A DNA stretch of 58,270 bases, taken from Chromatiales bacterium (GTDB taxonomy: Bacteria; Pseudomonadota; Gammaproteobacteria; Chromatiales; Chromatiaceae). The notes below the pieces were generated by a model. The model was not told the DNA's origin. It did no database searches and worked only from the letters and a program-made list of their open reading frames with translations. This document shows, piece by piece, positions 16,496 to 25,292 of the stretch (the stretch's first letter is position 1; every line of letters starts with the position of its first letter). The DNA lies in NCBI GenBank assembly GCA_028280505.1, contig JANQLO010000022.1, positions 1 to 58,270 of the forward strand. Direction: 5' to 3'. A program made the translations under genes and the position numbers.

Positions 16496-16897
16496 ATGAA
16501 CCCGTGGTTCGCTCCCTGGTGGGGGTTTTTCAAAGGGCCGCTGAGCGGTGATGTAACCCAGGACATCGCGCCGGACACGCGCTGGTGGTCGCCGCAAATC
16601 GAGTTCAACTTCGCCGGTGACAGGCGAGTCGAAACCGAGGTGGTTGCCGACATCGCGAGCTATGGCAAGCAACTCGGGATATTGTCCGATGCCGTGCTCG
16701 AACTCGCCAAGGGCGAAAAGGGAAGCGAGCTCACCCGTTTGCGGGAACTGGTGGCCGAGATCGAAACGGTAAAACAGCGGCACAACACGAACCTGGAACG
16801 TTCGGTCAAGGACCAGCTCGATCGTCTACGGCAACAGGACCCGGAGGCGTTCGACAGGCTGCTGAACGAATATCGCGGGCATACGGGTACCGCTTAG
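16496..16897 (+). CDS. Hypothetical protein with coiled-coil C-terminus
   Basis: 133 residues with a good ribosome-binding site (aggagag) before the ATG at 16496. The N-terminal 40 residues are rich in Trp and Pro (NPWFAPWWGFFKGP); the C-terminal 75 residues are a charged helix with heptad-like pattern (LTRLRELVAEIETVKQRHN). No membrane helix or family is recognised. It follows the EEP gene by 42 bases on the same strand and may be co-transcribed. Confidence 0.6.
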   Translation: MNPWFAPWWGFFKGPLSGDVTQDIAPDTRWWSPQIEFNFAGDRRVETEVVADIASYGKQLGILSDAVLELAKGEKGSELTRLRELVAEIETVKQRHNTNLERSVKDQLDRLRQQDPEAFDRLLNEYRGHTGTA

Positions 16898-16925
16898 CGC
16901 GGGCTTGCTTTTCGACGATTCGAAC

Positions 16926-17510
16926 TCAGGGGGTGGTGGTGACGCGCCCGATTACATCGATCCGATCATCGTCGCGAAGACGGAAGAATACGATTTCGCC
17001 CGATTCGGGGAATACATCGGTCAATGCGGTGATATTGACCTGATGGGTGACCAGGACCAAAGGCGCGCTACCGGCGCGTTCACGCAGGAGCCGGCGTAAC
17101 GTCTGCGTCTGCTGCCTACCCAGCCGGGGTTGTCGGAAAAAGGAATTCACGGCATCGACCTGCGAGACGGCGCCCAGTTCGAGCAGGCGCGCGGTCTCCA
17201 GACAACGGCACCAGGCGCTGCTCCAGACAACTGCCTTATCGATACCGTTTTGTCGAAAGACATCGCCAATGCGGCGTGCCTGATCGCGACCACGGTCGGA
17301 AAGATTGCGTTGGGTCGTGCAGTCGTCGACGACGAAGTTGTCCGGATCGCCGAAGCCCGGTGCCAGCGCGTGGCGCATCATTGCAATGGCTTTGCCTTGT
17401 GCGAGTGCAGTCCAGGCCGTCGGTGCATCCGATGCCGGCGCCACCGTGGGCAGCCCGAGCACCGTGAGGATCAGCGCCGAAACAAGGTACGTTCCGGGGG
17501 TTTGGCTCAA
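16926..17510 (-). CDS. Exported histidine phosphatase family protein
   Basis: 194 residues with a signal peptide (about 1-26, ending APAS). The phosphoglycerate-mutase/histidine-phosphatase fold is shown by AMMRHALAPG (catalytic Arg-His), LSDRGRDQARRIGD, SSAWCRCLETARLL with the second Arg, and VLVTHQVNI with the second His. Secreted members are usually broad phosphomonoesterases of unknown physiological substrate. It lies downstream of the PDZ gene on the same strand, separated by a 9-bp hairpin. Confidence 0.85.
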   Translation of the reverse strand: MSQTPGTYLVSALILTVLGLPTVAPASDAPTAWTALAQGKAIAMMRHALAPGFGDPDNFVVDDCTTQRNLSDRGRDQARRIGDVFRQNGIDKAVVWSSAWCRCLETARLLELGAVSQVDAVNSFFRQPRLGRQQTQTLRRLLRERAGSAPLVLVTHQVNITALTDVFPESGEIVFFRLRDDDRIDVIGRVTTTP

Positions 17511-17529
17511 CGCTGCTCGACCTTATCCG

Positions 17530-17559
17530 ATGTGCGGAGCGACAGGCCGTTCCGCACAT
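17530..17559 (-). terminator. Hairpin between PDZ and phosphatase genes
   Basis: A perfect 9-bp stem (atgtgcgga and tccgcacat) with a 12-base loop lies in the 69-base gap between the two collinear minus-strand genes. No T-tract follows on the minus strand, so it may be an attenuating or mRNA-stabilising hairpin rather than a full terminator. Confidence 0.35.
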
Positions 17560-17579
17560 ACATCGGGGTTGCCCGCATC

Positions 17580-18464
17580 TCAGGAATGACGTGAACCATA
17601 GCCCGGACGGTAGCAGCCCTTACCCTTCATCGAACCATGCGGATGATGGTGACCGCCGTATTGCCCATGGCCCTTCCAACCCTGTCGGAGTTCGGGATGT
17701 TGCCATGCCACGGTTGGTTTGCTGCCGAGTTCGACAGCGACGCTTTGCAGTTCACGGTCGCGCAGCACGTCAACGCTGACCTCGTCGCCGGCGGCATAGC
17801 CGGCCATTGCGGCGAGCACGTCGCGCACCGAGGTGACCGCCTTATCGCCGATGCGCGTCACCACGTCACCGGCCTCGAGGCCGGCCTGATGCGCGGCGCT
17901 GCCTTTTTCGACTTGCGAGATCAATACGCCGCGATCGCCCTCGGCCCCGAACGCCTCTTTCAGGTCGTCGGTCATTGCCTGCATGCGAATGCCCAGGTAG
18001 GCCTTGCCGCCTGCCGCCATGGTTTTCGGTTCCGGAAACTCGCCTTGCAGTTTCAGGTTTTCGCCGTCGCGCATCAGAGAGACGGTCATTTTGTCGGCGG
18101 CTTGTTTGATCAGGTACTGTGCGCGCTGTGGCGAATAGACGGGTCGGTCGTCGATACCGGTGACCAGGTCACCCGGCTTGATCCCGGTCCGCTCGGCCAC
18201 CGAGCCGGGCGTGACGTGCTCGATACGTACGCCATACTCCAGCGACAGCTTGTCCAGTTCAGCCTGGGGTATTGCCGCTATGGCGATGCCGAAACGGGGC
18301 TTTTGTTGCTGGCCGTATTGGGCATAGGGGTGATGCATCATGCCGTACGGTGCCTTGCCGTACTTGCCATGCATGGGGGCGTGATGCGCGTTGGCGGCGC
18401 CGACCGCCGCGGCCGCCAGCAGGGCCGAGGCGATCACGCCGGTGGATAGGACATTCAGCTTCAT
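17580..18464 (-). CDS. Exported protein with two PDZ domains and His-rich ends
   Basis: 294 residues from the ATG at 18464, preceded by gaggta; longer frames to 18545 lack this. A signal peptide (1-25, ending GAANA) is followed by a His/Met/Tyr-rich stretch (HHAPMHGKYGKAPYGMMHHP). Two PDZ domains follow, with carboxylate-binding-like loops RFGIAIAA and AYLGIRMQ, each ending in a PGDLV/AGDVV turn. The C-terminus is again His-rich (HGQYGGHHHPHGSMKGKG). No protease domain is present, so this is not a DegP-type protease. The His-rich ends suggest metal binding in the periplasm (inference). The partner bound by the PDZ domains is unknown. Confidence 0.8.
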   Translation of the reverse strand: MKLNVLSTGVIASALLAAAAVGAANAHHAPMHGKYGKAPYGMMHHPYAQYGQQQKPRFGIAIAAIPQAELDKLSLEYGVRIEHVTPGSVAERTGIKPGDLVTGIDDRPVYSPQRAQYLIKQAADKMTVSLMRDGENLKLQGEFPEPKTMAAGGKAYLGIRMQAMTDDLKEAFGAEGDRGVLISQVEKGSAAHQAGLEAGDVVTRIGDKAVTSVRDVLAAMAGYAAGDEVSVDVLRDRELQSVAVELGSKPTVAWQHPELRQGWKGHGQYGGHHHPHGSMKGKGCYRPGYGSRHS

Positions 18465-18568
18465 CTTGCTTGTACCTCGAACGTTGGTGCGATCGATTGG
18501 AGTCTCCGCACCGCCCAAAAGTTCGCGTGGGCGGTGCTTGTCCATGACCGACAGGAGGTTATCGCAAG

Positions 18569-18589
18569 GCCGGCCCCGGCGGGGCCGGC
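18569..18589 (-). terminator. Very stable GC hairpin after the large nuclease gene
   Basis: gccggcccc and ggggccggc form a perfect 9-bp stem with a 3-base loop, just past the stop of the ExeM-like gene on the minus strand. It lacks a T-tract, so termination efficiency is uncertain. Confidence 0.5.
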
Positions 18590-18601
18590 GTTCGAAACCG
18601 A

Positions 18602-21103
18602 TCAGCGGCGTCTCATCATCAGCAGGCCGAGCGCGATTAGCGCCAACGTTGCCGGCAGCGGTACCTGGCCGGCTGCCCCGAAGTTGAAGCTTGCCAGCAG
18701 GGGGTCGTGATCGCTGGCGCGCATCGGCGTCTCGGCAAAATCGGCGTTGACGTGCACCACGTCGAAATCACTCAAAATGCCGAACAATCCGTCGCTGACC
18801 AGCATGTGATCCAGCATCTGGCTGTTGCCCTGGAAGATGAAGCTGTAGCGGTCTTTCTCGTCCAGCGTCAGGGTCAGGTTTTCCAGCAGGGTTTCGAGTG
18901 TCAGCAGCGGCGCGTTGAACTCGAACTCGTTGAAGTCGCCCAGTAAAAGCACTTCGGCGTCGGGGTCGAGCATCACCTGTTCGACGAACCGAAGAATGGC
19001 GATGGCCTGATCGAGACGTTCGTCGACGCTGCCGTTGACATCGGGGTCGTCCTGGCGGCCCTCGAACGGTTGTTCGGTGCCCATGATCGGCGCGCTGCCG
19101 CCCTTGGAACTCAAGTGGTTGTTGACGACGGTGATCTTTTCGCCATTGAAGATGAAGGTTGCGGCCAGCGGCAGACGGCTGTCATAGAAGGGATTGTCCG
19201 GGTCGGTCGCCTGATCCCCGTCCTGGATGGATTGTACCGAGCCCGCCTCGACGCCGACTCTGTCGGCGTTGTAGAGAAAGGCGTTGCGGATGTTGCCGCC
19301 GGGCTGACCGCCATTGGCGTCGTCGGTGATCGAGGTGTTGTCGATATAGCTGTAGGTCGGACCGCCGGCGGCTGCGATGGCGTCGATCAATCGCTGCAGG
19401 GTTTCGCCGGCCGAGGTGGTGCCGTCGCCGAGCGAACCGCTGTTATCCTGAATCTCCTGCAGGCCGATGATATCCGGATTACGCAGATTGCCGACGATCT
19501 GCCGGGCGATGGCGTTGAAACGATCATTGGCGATATCGGTATCGCCGTCGGTGTCGTTCGGATCGAGATTGAGCGTGTTGTAGCTGGCGACGGTCAGGGT
19601 ATCGTCACCCGATTGTATGGTGCTGACCTCCGGTCTGATCGATGACGGGGTCACACCGAATGCTTCGGTCGGGTAGATTTCATAGTTGCCGAAGCCGTAA
19701 CCCACGACGCCGGTCACCGGATCGAGTTTGGCGCCGGTGTCGACCTCGGGCATCTCGAAGCCGGGCAGGATGCCGGTGTCTTCGTCGATCTGAATCTTTT
19801 CCGGATTGAAATCGTCCGCTGCGATTACGAGGCCGCCATTCGTCGAATTCGTGTCGGTGCCGTCGGCCGCCGTGAAGATTTCGCCGAAGCGGTTGGTCGG
19901 CGCGATCGCCGTCGGCGACTCGACGGTAACGCGCATGCCTTCCAGGCTTTCGTAGAAATCGGCACCATCGGCGCTCGGATCGAAGCTGGTGAAATTATCG
20001 TCTTCGATGGTTCGATCCGGCGGGGTCAGCCCGGCTGCGCCGATCTGAACGGCATCGGGCAGGGTATTGCCGCTGCTGACGACATTGACGTTCGGGTTCG
20101 AGAGTTGTGTGGTCGAAAGGTTGCGCGTGGCGGTGCCGCCGGGCGTGAACTCGGAAACGTCGCCGGTAATCTCGACCGCATCGCCGACCGCAACGTTCGG
20201 TGTGCTGGCGGTAAACACGAAGATGCCGTCGGAGGTTGCCGCGTCGCCGTCGCCATTCGGGTCTTGGACATAAAAACCGTTGCTGTCGACCGCGGTGACG
20301 ATGCCGGAGGTCTCGACCGTGGTGCCGACGTGTGGCGAGACATGCGCGGCACCCTGGATTTCGGGGATGCTCAGCGCAGTCGTCGTCGATGTCGAGCGGG
20401 TGCCCTCGGCCGGACTCGCCAGTTCGCCGCCGAAGATGTCTTCGTGACGCACAATGGTCGTGCTGCCCGCCACGTCGTTGACCGAATCGCGTACCAGCGA
20501 GGTGCCGTCACGATCGGAGCCCCAGTTCTCGATGTTGCCGATACGCGTGGCGGTGGCGGAAAAACCGCTATAGCTGGTGGTCGGCGTATCCGCAGCGTCA
20601 TTGTTGTAGACCAATTGGACATAGTTGTCGTTGGTCGGGTCATACAGCACGACGTTGTCGCCACCGTTGTTCAAAACGCCGCCACCGCGGCCGGCATCGA
20701 AAAAGAAATTGTCGGCAGGCAGGGTCGGTGCGCTACCGCCGCTTTGTGTGCCGACGATCACCGCGGCCGATGCGCCGGGTGCCAACGACGTTGCGGTCGG
20801 AAAGGAAAACCAGTTGGTGTTGCCGGCATCCCAGAGCTGGTAACCGCCGATGTTGATCGAACTGCTGCCGATGTTCAGCAGCTCGACGAACTCATCGGTG
20901 GTCGATGCGCTGCCGTTGCCGTCGGTATCGAAGTTGCGGCTGCTGCTGTTCGGATCGATCAGTATCTCATTGATCACGATACCGCCGCCGAGCATGCTCG
21001 TGGTCGGTACGGCGAGCGCGGGTTGGACGATGGTCAGGCCGGCGATGCCGGTCGTGATCAGGGCGCCACGAATGGCACGACGAAGCTTGTTGGGGCGAAA
21101 CAT
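18602..21103 (-). CDS. ExeM/NucH-family extracellular nuclease with lamin-tail domain and PEP-CTERM-like tail
   Basis: 833 residues. Signal peptide (1-31), then a lamin-tail domain (about 40-150, IVINEILIDPN... DEFVELLNIG), an OB-fold-like region near 250-330 (VSGIV-type strand pattern, FYVQDPNGDGD), and a C-terminal EEP nuclease domain (about 500-820) containing VASYNTLNLDP, IIGLQEIQDN, VVNNHLSSKGG, LLGDFNEFE and ASDHDPLLASF. The last 22 residues, VPLPATLALIALGLLMMRRR, form a PEP-CTERM-like sorting signal: motif, membrane helix, basic end. I infer an exported, surface-sorted DNA-degrading enzyme for nucleic-acid scavenging or matrix remodelling. The next upstream gene encodes a second exported EEP protein. 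Confidence 0.87.
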   Translation of the reverse strand: MFRPNKLRRAIRGALITTGIAGLTIVQPALAVPTTSMLGGGIVINEILIDPNSSSRNFDTDGNGSASTTDEFVELLNIGSSSINIGGYQLWDAGNTNWFSFPTATSLAPGASAAVIVGTQSGGSAPTLPADNFFFDAGRGGGVLNNGGDNVVLYDPTNDNYVQLVYNNDAADTPTTSYSGFSATATRIGNIENWGSDRDGTSLVRDSVNDVAGSTTIVRHEDIFGGELASPAEGTRSTSTTTALSIPEIQGAAHVSPHVGTTVETSGIVTAVDSNGFYVQDPNGDGDAATSDGIFVFTASTPNVAVGDAVEITGDVSEFTPGGTATRNLSTTQLSNPNVNVVSSGNTLPDAVQIGAAGLTPPDRTIEDDNFTSFDPSADGADFYESLEGMRVTVESPTAIAPTNRFGEIFTAADGTDTNSTNGGLVIAADDFNPEKIQIDEDTGILPGFEMPEVDTGAKLDPVTGVVGYGFGNYEIYPTEAFGVTPSSIRPEVSTIQSGDDTLTVASYNTLNLDPNDTDGDTDIANDRFNAIARQIVGNLRNPDIIGLQEIQDNSGSLGDGTTSAGETLQRLIDAIAAAGGPTYSYIDNTSITDDANGGQPGGNIRNAFLYNADRVGVEAGSVQSIQDGDQATDPDNPFYDSRLPLAATFIFNGEKITVVNNHLSSKGGSAPIMGTEQPFEGRQDDPDVNGSVDERLDQAIAILRFVEQVMLDPDAEVLLLGDFNEFEFNAPLLTLETLLENLTLTLDEKDRYSFIFQGNSQMLDHMLVSDGLFGILSDFDVVHVNADFAETPMRASDHDPLLASFNFGAAGQVPLPATLALIALGLLMMRRR

Positions 21104-21119
21104 GGGATAACCTCTTGTG

Positions 21120-21141
21120 ACGCCGTCTTCGCAGACGGCGT
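21120..21141 (-). other. Intercistronic hairpin between the two nuclease genes
   Basis: acgccgtc and gacggcgt form an 8-bp perfect stem with a 6-base loop in the 48-base gap, directly upstream of the gaggt ribosome-binding site of the ExeM-like gene. It could tune read-through or translation between the two collinear genes. Confidence 0.5.
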
Positions 21142-21151
21142 GATGCTGATG

Positions 21152-22444
21152 TCAGGCGAACCGACGGAACAGTACGGGCAGACCGAGCAAACCGAACAAC
21201 ATCAATGCCGATGTCGGGGCGATCGGAATTGCCGTGATCTCGATATCGGCATATACCAGCCGATGATCGGATGTCGGGAAGGGGAAGGTGCCGACCAAAT
21301 CGAATAGCGGATCGGATTCCTCGGGCCAGAACACACCGGCATCGTTCGTCTTCAGGCCGTTGACGGAAGGCAACACGTAGTCCACGCGAAGATTGCCCGG
21401 ACCGAATGGCGTTTCGCCGAAGTCGGCGGTGTCGAATGCCGGATCGCCCAGATGATTGTCGTTATCGGCGCCTTGTTTCAGTGCCTGTTCCACACCGCCG
21501 AGGCTATCGGGCGTGACGCCGGTATAGATCCAGGGATTATCCAGAAATTGCAGGATGGCGTCGTTCGAACTGTCGCCGTCGAAAGGATCGGCATTGTAGT
21601 CGCCGACGATAACGAAGCGCTCGCCGGGGTTGAGGCCACCGAACTCGCCTTTGTCGTCATAGATGTAATCGCCTTCGCCGGGCGTGATGTAGTCGGCAAA
21701 CAGGCGGATTTCGTCATGATTCCGCAGGCCGTTGCGGTCCTCCGGGCCATCGAACACCGGTGGTGTGGGGTGTGCCGCCAGGATGTGCACCGTCTCGCCG
21801 CCGACGTTGACCGGCAAGTCCCAATGGCTCTTGGACGACAGACGCTGCACGGCCAGTTCCTGGTCGGTATACCAACTGGCGGTATTGCCGTTGCCGTCGG
21901 TATCGTTGGGATCGGCCGGCAGCAATGCGCCGGGCATGTCGCGCCACAAAAAGTTCTGGAAGGTGCGCACGCTGGTCGTGTCGATCTCGTGTTTCGAGTA
22001 CACCACCATGCCGAACTGGCCCTCGAAGTTGCCGAAGCCCTGGGCATCGTTCGGGCCGCCGACACTGCCGTCGTTGTTCATGTCGAATCCGGTCGCGATA
22101 CCGGTGTTCGACGGTGCTGTATAGCGATAGGCGTAGTCGATCGGGGCAGCGCCGTTTTGACCGACCGACAGATAATTCGACTGAAACAGCTCTGCCGCCC
22201 GGCCGCTGGTGTCATAGTCGAATTCGTTGATCAATATGATGTCGGGATTGCTGCGCTGAATGATCTCAGCGACAGCCTGTGCCTGGGTATTGTTGCCGGT
22301 GGACAGGTCGTTGATCAGTTGTCCGGCGGCACCGCGGTTGAGTGATGCGTTGAAGGTTGCGACACGTATCTCGACGGCGTTGGCGGTTTGCGCCAACAGC
22401 AGGCCGCACAAGGCCGCCGTGGCGATCGGGTATTTCCCGGCCAT
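21152..22444 (-). CDS. Exported EEP-family nuclease/phosphatase with C-terminal sorting-like tail
   Basis: 430 residues from the ATG at 22444, preceded by ggggag; an in-frame start at 22492 is less well supported. Signal peptide 1-23 (ending TANA), then EEP motifs: RVATFNASLNRG, IILINEFDYD, HILAAHPTPP, VIVGDYNADPFDGD and SDHRLVYADIE. The C-terminus IPIAPTSALMLFGLLGLPVLF plus RRFA resembles a divergent PEP-CTERM anchor. Several Asp/Asn-rich GDG-like loops may bind calcium. It is probably co-transcribed with the ExeM-like gene 48 bases downstream, so the two form an extracellular phosphoester-hydrolysis pair. Confidence 0.8.
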   Translation of the reverse strand: MAGKYPIATAALCGLLLAQTANAVEIRVATFNASLNRGAAGQLINDLSTGNNTQAQAVAEIIQRSNPDIILINEFDYDTSGRAAELFQSNYLSVGQNGAAPIDYAYRYTAPSNTGIATGFDMNNDGSVGGPNDAQGFGNFEGQFGMVVYSKHEIDTTSVRTFQNFLWRDMPGALLPADPNDTDGNGNTASWYTDQELAVQRLSSKSHWDLPVNVGGETVHILAAHPTPPVFDGPEDRNGLRNHDEIRLFADYITPGEGDYIYDDKGEFGGLNPGERFVIVGDYNADPFDGDSSNDAILQFLDNPWIYTGVTPDSLGGVEQALKQGADNDNHLGDPAFDTADFGETPFGPGNLRVDYVLPSVNGLKTNDAGVFWPEESDPLFDLVGTFPFPTSDHRLVYADIEITAIPIAPTSALMLFGLLGLPVLFRRFA

Positions 22445-22671
22445 TCTTATTCTCCCCTGAAGTGTTCTTGTTTGGCCCGCTGGCGGAGCCATTGAAAACC
22501 GAGTGTGGCCGGTTTGTTTTTCAAAAGCATTGAAGCCGCTTTACTGAAATATGCCTTTTTTCTTGCGGTTCCGTTGAACGCAACATGCTAACGTTGCCGC
22601 GATCATCACCCGGGGTCCGTTAACACAAACCGACGCGTTAAAAGGCTCTCGGTAAAGGAAAGGCGCATACG

Positions 22672-23373
22672 ATGAAAACAATCGGTTTATTGGGTGGTAT
22701 GAGTTGGGGAAGCACGTTGCTTTACTATCGCGCGATTAACGAAGGCATCAAACAGGCGCTCGGCGGTTTGCACTCGGCCGAGCTTGTGCTCTACAGCATC
22801 GACTTCGCCCGGATCGAGGCGCAACAACAATCGGGCGACTGGGAAGGTGCCGGGCATGTATTGTCCGACGCGGCGCGGCGGGTACAGGCGGGTGGTGCAG
22901 ACTTTCTGCTGATTTGCACCAATACCATGCACAAGGTCGCGCCGCAGATCGAGGCCGCTATCGATATCCCGCTGTTGCATATCGCCGATGCGACTGCCGA
23001 GACGATGTTACGCGACGGTATTCAAAAGGTCGGCCTGCTGGGTACCGGATTTACCATGGAACAGGCCTTTTACAAGGGCCGCCTGACCGACAAATACGGC
23101 CTCGAGGTTATCGTGCCCGATGCCGCGGACCGTGACATCGTTCATCGGGTCATTTTCGACGAGCTTTGTCTTGGTGTTACCGCCGAGGCTTCAAAGGCCG
23201 CCTACCTGCGGATTATCGACGATCTGGCGTCGCAGGGCGCTCAGGCCGTGATCCTGGGTTGCACCGAGATCGGTATGTTGGTGGATCAGTCCGATACCTC
23301 GGTCGCTTTATTGGATACCACGGCAATCCATGCGCAAACGGCGGTGCGATACGCGTTGAAAAATGCGTTGTAA
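22672..23373 (+). CDS. Aspartate/glutamate racemase family protein (YgeA-like)
   Basis: 233 residues beginning MKTIGLLGGMSWGST, the signature of the YgeA/aspartate racemase branch. The two catalytic cysteines are C82 in ICTNTMH and C197 in LGCTEIG, one for each half of the pseudosymmetric fold, so a PLP-independent racemisation of an amino acid is expected. YgeA relatives have broad substrate range. It lies divergent from the exported nuclease (227-base gap without a gene) and 92 bases before the GFA gene. Confidence 0.88.
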   Translation: MKTIGLLGGMSWGSTLLYYRAINEGIKQALGGLHSAELVLYSIDFARIEAQQQSGDWEGAGHVLSDAARRVQAGGADFLLICTNTMHKVAPQIEAAIDIPLLHIADATAETMLRDGIQKVGLLGTGFTMEQAFYKGRLTDKYGLEVIVPDAADRDIVHRVIFDELCLGVTAEASKAAYLRIIDDLASQGAQAVILGCTEIGMLVDQSDTSVALLDTTAIHAQTAVRYALKNAL

Positions 23374-23465
23374 CGCCGTGGCCGTCGTCGATATCCCCAG
23401 CCCGGGTGTTTCACAGGCTATGCTTTACGCGCTCAAACCTTGTTACCTTCATTGAGGAGACAGCG

Positions 23466-23885
23466 ATGTCCGACGTGAAAAACGGGAGTTGCCTGTGCGG
23501 TGCGGTTCGCATGCATGTCCAAAAGAGAGACAACCACGTAGGTGCCTGCCATTGCGGTATGTGCCGCAAATGGGGTGGCGGGCCGCTGCTGGCCGTCGAT
23601 TGCGGCACCGACGTGACCTTGGAGGGTGAAGAGCATGTCACGGTGTATAACTCGTCGGAATGGGCGGAGCGGGGTTTTTGCAATCGATGCGGCAGTCATC
23701 TGTTTTATCGTTTGAAAGAAACCCGGCAGCACTTTGTTCCGGCAGGCCTGCTGGATGGCAGCGATGATTTGGTGTTCGATCATCAGGTCTTCATCGATCG
23801 CAAGCCGGCTTACTATCGTTTCGCCAACGAAACCGAGAACATGACCGAGGCCGAGGTTTTTGCGAAGTACGCGCCGCCGACGTGA
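23466..23885 (+). CDS. GFA/CENP-V family zinc-binding protein
   Basis: 139 residues from the ATG at 23466, preceded by a gaggag-type site. The Cys pattern C-L-C (CLCGAV), then CHCGMCRKWGGG, and later CNRCGSH matches the GFA domain with two zinc sites. The family is named for a glutathione-dependent formaldehyde-activating enzyme, but most members are of unknown function. The ending ENMTEAEVFAKYAPP is typical of this subgroup. Its function here is undetermined. Confidence 0.85.
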   Translation: MSDVKNGSCLCGAVRMHVQKRDNHVGACHCGMCRKWGGGPLLAVDCGTDVTLEGEEHVTVYNSSEWAERGFCNRCGSHLFYRLKETRQHFVPAGLLDGSDDLVFDHQVFIDRKPAYYRFANETENMTEAEVFAKYAPPT

Positions 23886-24033
23886 AGCGCGAATAAGCGT
23901 GGATTGGTCCGGCCGTGGGCTTAAACGGTCTGTGCGTTGACCCTACGCGGGGCATGGACCACACTTGTCAGCAATAAGAAAGAAGCGATCGGCGACATCG
24001 GCGCCGGTCGGGTATCAGGGGAGCCGGATCGTC

Positions 24034-25023
24034 ATGCTGTTCATCACCAATCGTTTTCCCACGCAGAGTATTCGCACCCGCATAGGGCGGAATTTCGATT
24101 TCGATCTGGACAACAATGCTGCCAGCAACTCGGTGTTTTTTTGTCGTCGCACCAAGAAAGCGCACTACACGGAAATCGGCAGCATTGATTTTCTCGAGCA
24201 GCTGAAAGAGGCCGAGTACCGTCAGCTGTTGATCTATGTCCACGGTTTTTCCAATCTCCCCGAGGCCGTTTTCGAGGCGACGGCCGAGCTGCAAAAGCTG
24301 TGTGATGCAAAGGAAAAGAACGAGGTGTTGGTCATCCCCGTCGTTTGGCCGTGCGACAACGACCTGGGCATTGTGAAAGATTACTGGGACGATCAGAAGG
24401 CCGCCGATCAGAGTGCCTACTCTTTCGCCCGTGTGTTGGAGAAGTTCGTCGCCTGGCGGAATTCGGACAAATATAATCCGCAGCACGATCCCTGCCTGAA
24501 ACGCATCAACATGCTGGCCCATTCGATGGGCAACCGGGTATTGCGGGAGACGCTGTCGGTATGGAATCAATACGATCTGCCGAAAGGCCTGCCGCTGATT
24601 TTTCGTAATACCTTTCTCGTTGCCGCCGATGTGGTCAACGAGACCTTGCACGAAGGTCAGCCGGGCGAGCTCATCTGCCATGCCTCGCGTAATGTGATCG
24701 TCTACCATGCCTCCGACGATCTGGCCTTGCGTGCCAGCAAGGCATCCAATCTCAAGAACAAGATCGCATCGCGCCGTCTCGGGCACACCGGGCCGGAGAA
24801 TATGGAGCGTACGCCACGCAACGTTTATCGGGTCGACTGCGACGATGTGAACAATCTCTACGATCTTCCCAAGGGACACACCTATTTTCGTTACGGCACG
24901 CGCAAGGGTGCGGCGGGCGAGGTATTCAACCATATCTTTTCCTGTCTGCTGTCGGGGCGCGTATTCCCGGAAGACGAAGAAAGGCGTTCGACCGTCATCC
25001 GGCTGAAGAGGCGGACGAAATAG
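24034..25023 (+). CDS. DUF900-type alpha/beta hydrolase
   Basis: 329 residues from the ATG at 24034, preceded by ggggag at 24018; a frame extension to 23965 is not supported. The fold signature is LLIYVHGF near residue 70 and the nucleophile elbow HSMGNR with S164, both typical of the DUF900 group of serine hydrolases. No signal peptide is seen. The substrate is unknown. The C-terminus is basic (RLKRRTK). The 269 bases that follow contain no gene before the hybrid kinase. Confidence 0.78.
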   Translation: MLFITNRFPTQSIRTRIGRNFDFDLDNNAASNSVFFCRRTKKAHYTEIGSIDFLEQLKEAEYRQLLIYVHGFSNLPEAVFEATAELQKLCDAKEKNEVLVIPVVWPCDNDLGIVKDYWDDQKAADQSAYSFARVLEKFVAWRNSDKYNPQHDPCLKRINMLAHSMGNRVLRETLSVWNQYDLPKGLPLIFRNTFLVAADVVNETLHEGQPGELICHASRNVIVYHASDDLALRASKASNLKNKIASRRLGHTGPENMERTPRNVYRVDCDDVNNLYDLPKGHTYFRYGTRKGAAGEVFNHIFSCLLSGRVFPEDEERRSTVIRLKRRTK

Positions 25024-25292
25024 CACAAGCGTCGCTCGGCAGCGGGCAAGCAGTTTGAAGGGCACCGCCGAATTCGTGAGTACGCATCCAATCCGATGCG
25101 CTCGGAATCGGGAGAGGTACCCTAAAGCTTGTCGCGGTGACGCCGATTGTTTTTTATCGACCGTGGTTTAGACAGGTCCTGGTCGAGACAATATTGTGCT
25201 GAGCGACGCTTTATGACTGATCCGACAATCCAGTATGCCCCTCCTGCGCGACGTTTCGGCTATCGGTACCGGTTTTTCTGCGGGCGGCGGTG

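Noticed and set aside
20105-21307. 400-codon plus-strand frame opposite the ExeM-like gene
   Set aside because: Product is Gly/Arg/Asp-rich without motifs and is the antisense of a well-supported nuclease gene.
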